Source: Clostridium sp. CAG:1013 (lineage in GTDB: Bacteria > Bacillota > Clostridia > Oscillospirales > Acutalibacteraceae). Taken from it: a stretch of 9,298 bases of DNA. The stretch's first letter is position 1. Each line of letters begins with the position of its first letter. The notes beneath the pieces were generated by a model. It did not search any database. It was not told the origin of the DNA and saw only the letters and a program-made list of their open reading frames with translations. Shown here one piece after another: positions 6,121 through 9,298 of the stretch. The stretch is from NCBI GenBank assembly GCA_000432995.1, contig HF972678.1, positions 4,781 to 14,078 of the forward strand. The letters run 5' to 3'. The translations under genes and the position numbers were made by a program.

Positions 6121-6153
6121 AAAAAGGCTGTTGCAAAAAGCAACAGCCTTTTT
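6121..6153 (-). terminator. Terminator of citrate synthase
   Basis: AAAAAGGCTGTTGC (6121-6134) and GCAACAGCCTTTTT (6140-6153) make a perfect 14-bp stem with a five-base A loop, starting only 8 bp past the citrate synthase stop codon. The A/T ends make it able to act in both directions. Confidence 0.9.
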
Positions 6154-6161
6154 ATTTAGTT

Positions 6162-7517
6162 TTAATTTGTTTCCTGAGGGAATTCCCGGTGGGGCTGCAC
6201 TGCCATGTAGGCGGGGCGGATAATCTTCCCGCCGCCGATCAGCTCTTCCATCCGGTGGGCACTCCAGCCGGCGATTCGGGCGATGGCGAAAATGGGGGTG
6301 TAAAGCTCCATGGGCAGATCCAGCATGCTGTAAATAAAGCCGCTGTAAAAGTCCACGTTGGCGGAAACGCCCTTGTAGATCTTCCGCTCGTTGGCGATGA
6401 GCTTGGTGGCCAGGCGTTCCACGTTGCTGTACAGCTGGAACTCATCGGTGCGGCCTTTCTCCTTGGAAAGTCCTTCCACGAACCGGGCCATGATCTTGGC
6501 GCGGGGGTCGGAAAGGGAGTACACCGCGTGGCCCATACCGTAGATCAGGCCGGACTTATCGAAGGCTTCCTTGTGGAGCAGCTTTGCCAAGTAGGCTTCC
6601 ACCTCGTCGTCATCGTTCCAGTCCTTCACGTGGGTCTTGATATCCTCGAACATCTTCACCACCTTGATATTGGCGCCGCCGTGCTTGGGGCCTTTCAGGG
6701 AGCCCAGAGCCGCGGCGATGGCGGAATAGGTATCCGTGCCGGAAGAGGTGACCACGTGAGTGGTGAAGGTGGAGTTGTTGCCGCCGCCGTGATCCGCGTG
6801 GAGGATCAGGGCAATGTCCAGCACCCGGGCTTCCAGCTCGGTGTAGGAGCAGTCAGGCCGCAGGATCCGCAGGATGTTCTCCGCGGTGGACAGCTTGGGA
6901 TCAGGCTGGTGGATGAACAAGCTCTGGCCGTCGTGGTAATGGCGGTAGGCCTGGTAACCGTAGACGGAGAGCAGGGGGAACAGAGCGATCAGCTGCATGG
7001 ACTGACGAAGCACATTGGGAATGGAAATATCTTCCGCGTCCTCGTCATAAGAATAAAGGGTAAGCACACTGCGGGCCAGGGTGTTCATCATGTCGCTGCT
7101 GGGAGCTTTCATGATGATGTCCCGCACGAAGCTGGTGGGCAGAGTGCGGTAGAAGGAAAGAAGCTCGCAGAATGTCCGGAAGTGCTCGTCATCGGGCAGA
7201 TCGCCGAAAAGCAGCAAGTAGGCTACCCGCTCAAACCCGAAGTGGTCTCCCTGAGTCTGACGGCGCACCAAATCCTCCACGCTGTAACCCCGGTAGTAAA
7301 GCTCGCCCTCGCAGGGGACGCTTTTGCCGTCCACGGTCTTGCTGGAGATGATCTCCGAAATGTTGGTCAATCCGGTAAGTACGCCTTTGCCGTTGAGATC
7401 CCGCAGGCCCCGCTTCACGTCATACTTGACGTAGAGCTCCGGGTCGATGGTGCTGTTTTTCACGCACATATCCGCAAACATGCGGACTTCTGGTTTGATC
7501 TCCGAATAGATAGACAT
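6162..7517 (-). CDS. gltA: Citrate synthase (Si type)
   Basis: The enzyme condenses acetyl-CoA and oxaloacetate to citrate; in fermentative Clostridia it mainly feeds 2-oxoglutarate and glutamate synthesis through a partial TCA branch. The 451-residue protein has GELYYRGYSVEDL (71-83), LHADHGGGNNST (239-250, H243), GPKHGGAN (276-283), GMGHAVYSLSDPR (327-339, catalytic H330) and NVDFYSGFIY (387-396, catalytic D389). The N-terminal part (about 1-60) is longer than in E. coli-type enzymes but usual for Clostridia citrate/2-methylcitrate synthases. The ATG at 7517 is preferred over a TTG two codons upstream because AGGAG (7530-7526) lies 8 nt from the ATG but only 2 nt from the TTG. It is monocistronic, with two minus-strand terminators downstream, and divergent from spoIIP. 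A 2-methylcitrate synthase activity cannot be excluded by sequence alone. Confidence 0.95.
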   Translation of the reverse strand: MSIYSEIKPEVRMFADMCVKNSTIDPELYVKYDVKRGLRDLNGKGVLTGLTNISEIISSKTVDGKSVPCEGELYYRGYSVEDLVRRQTQGDHFGFERVAYLLLFGDLPDDEHFRTFCELLSFYRTLPTSFVRDIIMKAPSSDMMNTLARSVLTLYSYDEDAEDISIPNVLRQSMQLIALFPLLSVYGYQAYRHYHDGQSLFIHQPDPKLSTAENILRILRPDCSYTELEARVLDIALILHADHGGGNNSTFTTHVVTSSGTDTYSAIAAALGSLKGPKHGGANIKVVKMFEDIKTHVKDWNDDDEVEAYLAKLLHKEAFDKSGLIYGMGHAVYSLSDPRAKIMARFVEGLSKEKGRTDEFQLYSNVERLATKLIANERKIYKGVSANVDFYSGFIYSMLDLPMELYTPIFAIARIAGWSAHRMEELIGGGKIIRPAYMAVQPHREFPQETN

Positions 7518-7708
7518 TTTCAAAACTCCTTTCTTCTGGCGCCAACCGTTGCGCCGCGCGTCCTTTTTTTGGCGCGTTCTCGTTTATTCTCGATACACCA
7601 TACCCTCCAACGTTTATGAAGTGATAGTATTACACTTTATTTTACTAAAGTATAGGCCCCGGCGCAAGGGGAATTTTGTAAATTTTTTATGTCAAGAGGG
7701 AAGTTTCT
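7518..7708. promoter_or_regulatory. Divergent control region of citrate synthase and spoIIP
   Basis: The 191-bp region must hold both promoters, but I see no convincing -35/-10 pair on either strand. It has an AT-rich core (about 7610-7655) with a perfect inverted repeat ACTTTA-N6-TAAAGT (7634-7651), a possible operator. On the minus strand, in the expected citrate synthase leader, GGCGC-N8-GCGCC forms a small hairpin just upstream of the ribosome binding site. Confidence 0.45.
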
Positions 7709-8797
7709 ATGAAAAAAGCGCTAACCCGTTGGATCAAGAATATGGCGGTGCTGGGGTCGGTGGCCCTGTGTTTGTGGTGCGTTGGGGCAAAATTTCAGAC
7801 CTGGGCCACAGAGGAGGGCAGCGACGCCTTACTTTTTGCCGCGGGGATGAAAGCTCAGGCGGCGTCCGGATCCCCTGAAACGGAGCCCAGTCCCTCCCCG
7901 GAGGAGGGTGCTCAGGCGGAGGAGACCACTCAATACCAGCTGCCCGATGACGGGGTGGTCTCTCTGACGGAAGCCCTGGAGCCTCAAGGCCAGGTCACCC
8001 CCGACCCCAACCGCAATTCCGCCCCGGTGGAGGAGATTCAGCTGGAAGGAGGGACCCAAGTGGGCACCTTCTATGTAAAGGACACCACCAATTCCGGTAC
8101 GGACTTAAACGCCGCCCTGGAGGAGGATCCCTCGGTTCATTTGAAATGCGATGGCTCGGTGGAGATTCTCATCTACCACACCCACACCAGCGAAGCCTAT
8201 TCCACCAGCTACACAGGATTTTACTACACCGACATGGAGACCCGCACCAGCAATCAAGATCAAAGTGTGGTGGCGGCAGGGGAGGAACTGAAACGGTCCC
8301 TAGAAGCGGCAGGCTTTGGGGTAGTCCACGACACCACCGTGAACGATTCCCTTTATAATGGTTCTTATGACCGTTCCTGGGAAGTGCTCCAGAAAAACTT
8401 GGCGGAATATCCCACCATTCAGGTGACCATCGACGTGCACCGGGATTCCATGACCACGGAAAGCGGAGTGAAATACAAGCCCACCGCCACTATCAACGGC
8501 AGAAAAGCCGCCCAGGTGATGCTCCTGGCCGGGTGTGACGCCGACGGCGGCTGGGGAGATTTCCCCCTGTGGGAGGAGAATCTCCGGCTGGATCTGCGGG
8601 TCCAGGAAAAACTCCAGGAGTTGTACCCTGGTCTGGCCCGGCCCATGAGCTTTTCCAACAGCAAATACAACATGAACGCCACCACTGGTTCCATGCTGGT
8701 GGAGGTGGGCACCGAGGTAAACACGGTCAGCGAAGCTCGGTACGCTGGCCAGCTGGTGGGAGAAGCTTTGGCCCAGGTGTTGAAAGAGTGCAAGTAA
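7709..8797 (+). CDS. spoIIP: Stage II sporulation protein P (engulfment peptidoglycan hydrolase)
   Basis: SpoIIP is the membrane-anchored amidase/endopeptidase that, with SpoIID and SpoIIM, degrades septal peptidoglycan so that the mother cell can engulf the forespore. The 362-residue protein has a basic N-terminus and one hydrophobic anchor (about residues 11-27), then a low-complexity Pro/Glu/Ser-rich linker (about 55-110) and the catalytic domain from about 150. The domain shows ILIYHTHTSEAY (153-164, H157/H159), IDVHRDS (241-247, H244), ENLRLDLRVQEKLQELYPGL, and the end motif SMLVEVGTEVNT (328-339, E332); these His and Glu residues match the zinc/catalytic residues of the family. The ATG at 7709 has AGAGGGAAG upstream. 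It is first in a run of three plus-strand genes; the usual partner gpr is not adjacent upstream. Expression in the mother cell is expected from the family, but I see no clear sporulation-sigma promoter. Confidence 0.95.
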   Translation: MKKALTRWIKNMAVLGSVALCLWCVGAKFQTWATEEGSDALLFAAGMKAQAASGSPETEPSPSPEEGAQAEETTQYQLPDDGVVSLTEALEPQGQVTPDPNRNSAPVEEIQLEGGTQVGTFYVKDTTNSGTDLNAALEEDPSVHLKCDGSVEILIYHTHTSEAYSTSYTGFYYTDMETRTSNQDQSVVAAGEELKRSLEAAGFGVVHDTTVNDSLYNGSYDRSWEVLQKNLAEYPTIQVTIDVHRDSMTTESGVKYKPTATINGRKAAQVMLLAGCDADGGWGDFPLWEENLRLDLRVQEKLQELYPGLARPMSFSNSKYNMNATTGSMLVEVGTEVNTVSEARYAGQLVGEALAQVLKECK

Positions 8798-8869
8798 AGG
8801 GGAAAGGAAGCTGTCCGGCGGTTTATTTTCTCTCCTTTGGGATACCCTACTCTCAAAGGGGGAGATCGG

Positions 8870-9139
8870 ATGAAACGGAAATCACGGCGGATATTCGGCC
8901 TTGCGTTGGCCCTGTCCCTGTTTGTGTTCCTGGCTGTGGCAGGGTGCGTGGCGGTGGATGTGCAGGGGCGAAAAATGAGTTTTGGGGACGACCAGCCCCC
9001 TTTCCAGGTGGAGCGTTCCTCCGACGGCCAGGCACAGCTGGAGGTAAAGCTCTTTGGGGTGGAGAAAAACCTCCCCTTCACCCTGGGAGACAAGATCTTA
9101 ACAACCGTGCGGGACTTTTTCTGCCTGCCCTCTTTATAA
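8870..9139 (+). CDS. Small predicted lipoprotein of unknown function
   Basis: The 89-residue product starts at ATG 8870 with GGGGGAG (8858-8864) 5 nt upstream, which favours it over an in-frame ATG at 8837 lacking such a site. The N-terminus MKRKSRR is strongly basic, followed by a hydrophobic stretch (8-24) and a lipobox VAGC with Cys26, so it is predicted to be lipid-anchored on the outer face of the membrane; a simple one-segment anchor is the alternative. The mature part is about 63 residues, polar, ending LGDKILTTVRDFFCLPSL. I do not recognise the family. It lies 72 bp after spoIIP on the same strand with no terminator between, so co-transcription with spoIIP is likely. A role in the cell envelope or sporulation is inference. 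Confidence 0.7.
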   Translation: MKRKSRRIFGLALALSLFVFLAVAGCVAVDVQGRKMSFGDDQPPFQVERSSDGQAQLEVKLFGVEKNLPFTLGDKILTTVRDFFCLPSL

Positions 9140-9152
9140 TGGTGCAAAGAGA

Positions 9153-9298
9153 ATGGTAGAAAAGAGAAAAAGCGCCCTGCTGTGGTGGATTCCGGTAACC
9201 TTGGGAGCGGCGCTGGTGATATGGCAGAGGGGAGAAAACTTGGTATTCCCCGGGCTGCTGGCCTTGGGGATGATGCCCCGGGTGGTGGGGATCGGCGG
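9153..9298 (+). CDS. Start of a membrane protein, cut by the window end
   Basis: An open frame from ATG 9153 runs to the window edge (48 codons seen). It begins MVEKRKSALLWWIPVTLGA, a short basic N-terminus followed by a hydrophobic segment (about residues 8-24), then a charged turn QRGEN and a second hydrophobic stretch, which suggests an integral membrane protein with at least two segments. It starts 13 bp after the lipoprotein stop codon with only a weak AAAGAGA just upstream, so translational coupling is likely. The family is not recognisable from the part seen. Confidence 0.6.
   Translation, partial: MVEKRKSALLWWIPVTLGAALVIWQRGENLVFPGLLALGMMPRVVGIG

Noticed and set aside
7515..7523. TTG start for citrate synthase two codons upstream of the ATG
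   Set aside because: It would leave only 2 nt between the AGGAG and the start codon; the ATG at 7517 has a normal 8-nt spacing.
6189..7619. Long plus-strand frame opposite citrate synthase
   Set aside because: It lies antisense to a gene with complete catalytic motifs and has no family resemblance or ribosome binding site.
7650..7676. Forespore-type (sigma F) promoter for spoIIP: GTATA followed by a GGnnA-like box
   Set aside because: The spacer is too short (about 13 bp) and the -10 match incomplete, and family knowledge points rather to mother-cell expression.
8798..8869. Terminator between spoIIP and the lipoprotein gene
   Set aside because: Only an imperfect stem (CTCCTTTG with CAAAGG) is visible and no T run follows; its 3' side is the ribosome binding site of the next gene.

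Overview
The window looks like chromosomal DNA of a GC-rich, spore-forming (or recently spore-forming) Clostridia member, most likely of the Oscillospiraceae type. The evidence is a Bacillota-style pyruvate kinase with an extra C-terminal swivel domain, a MurT/GatD-like pair, the engulfment hydrolase SpoIIP, strong AGGAGG-type ribosome binding sites and rho-independent terminators. The taxonomic placement is inference; no rRNA or other marker is present.

Layout: positions 1-414 hold a degenerate tandem repeat (units start at 81, 192, 301 and 377). Two of its copies carry a perfect extended -10 promoter box facing pyk. Pyruvate kinase (415-2160, +) follows, then a stop-codon hairpin, three 83-bp palindromic repeats and a bidirectional terminator shared with the convergent murT-gatD-like operon (4619 down to 2510, -). 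A short divergent control region (4620-4826) with two back-to-back promoter candidates and an operator-like palindrome separates that operon from a sugar phosphate isomerase/epimerase family gene (4827-5648, +). A gene-free 513-bp stretch comes next: a second, unrelated 82/83-bp triple repeat and four successive hairpins, several of them terminators. Si-type citrate synthase (7517 down to 6162, -) follows. Divergent from it runs spoIIP (7709-8797, +), with a small predicted lipoprotein (8870-9139) and the start of a membrane protein (from 9153, cut by the window end).

How the genes relate: pyruvate kinase and citrate synthase serve central carbon flow but are not co-transcribed. MurT/GatD normally form the enzyme that amidates D-glutamate in lipid II, and SpoIIP cuts peptidoglycan during engulfment, so two transcription units concern the cell wall.

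The most unusual point is the murT-gatD-like pair. The GatD-like protein keeps the family fold signatures but appears to have lost both its catalytic cysteine and histidine, and the MurT-like partner has a degenerate version of the segment that supplies the third triad residue. The pair may be an ammonia-using, regulatory or repurposed Mur-ligase complex. The second point of interest is the density of structured, tandem, non-coding repeats around the metabolic genes. They form three different families with fixed periods, their copies differ almost only by transitions, and in one case a stem is kept by a compensatory change.
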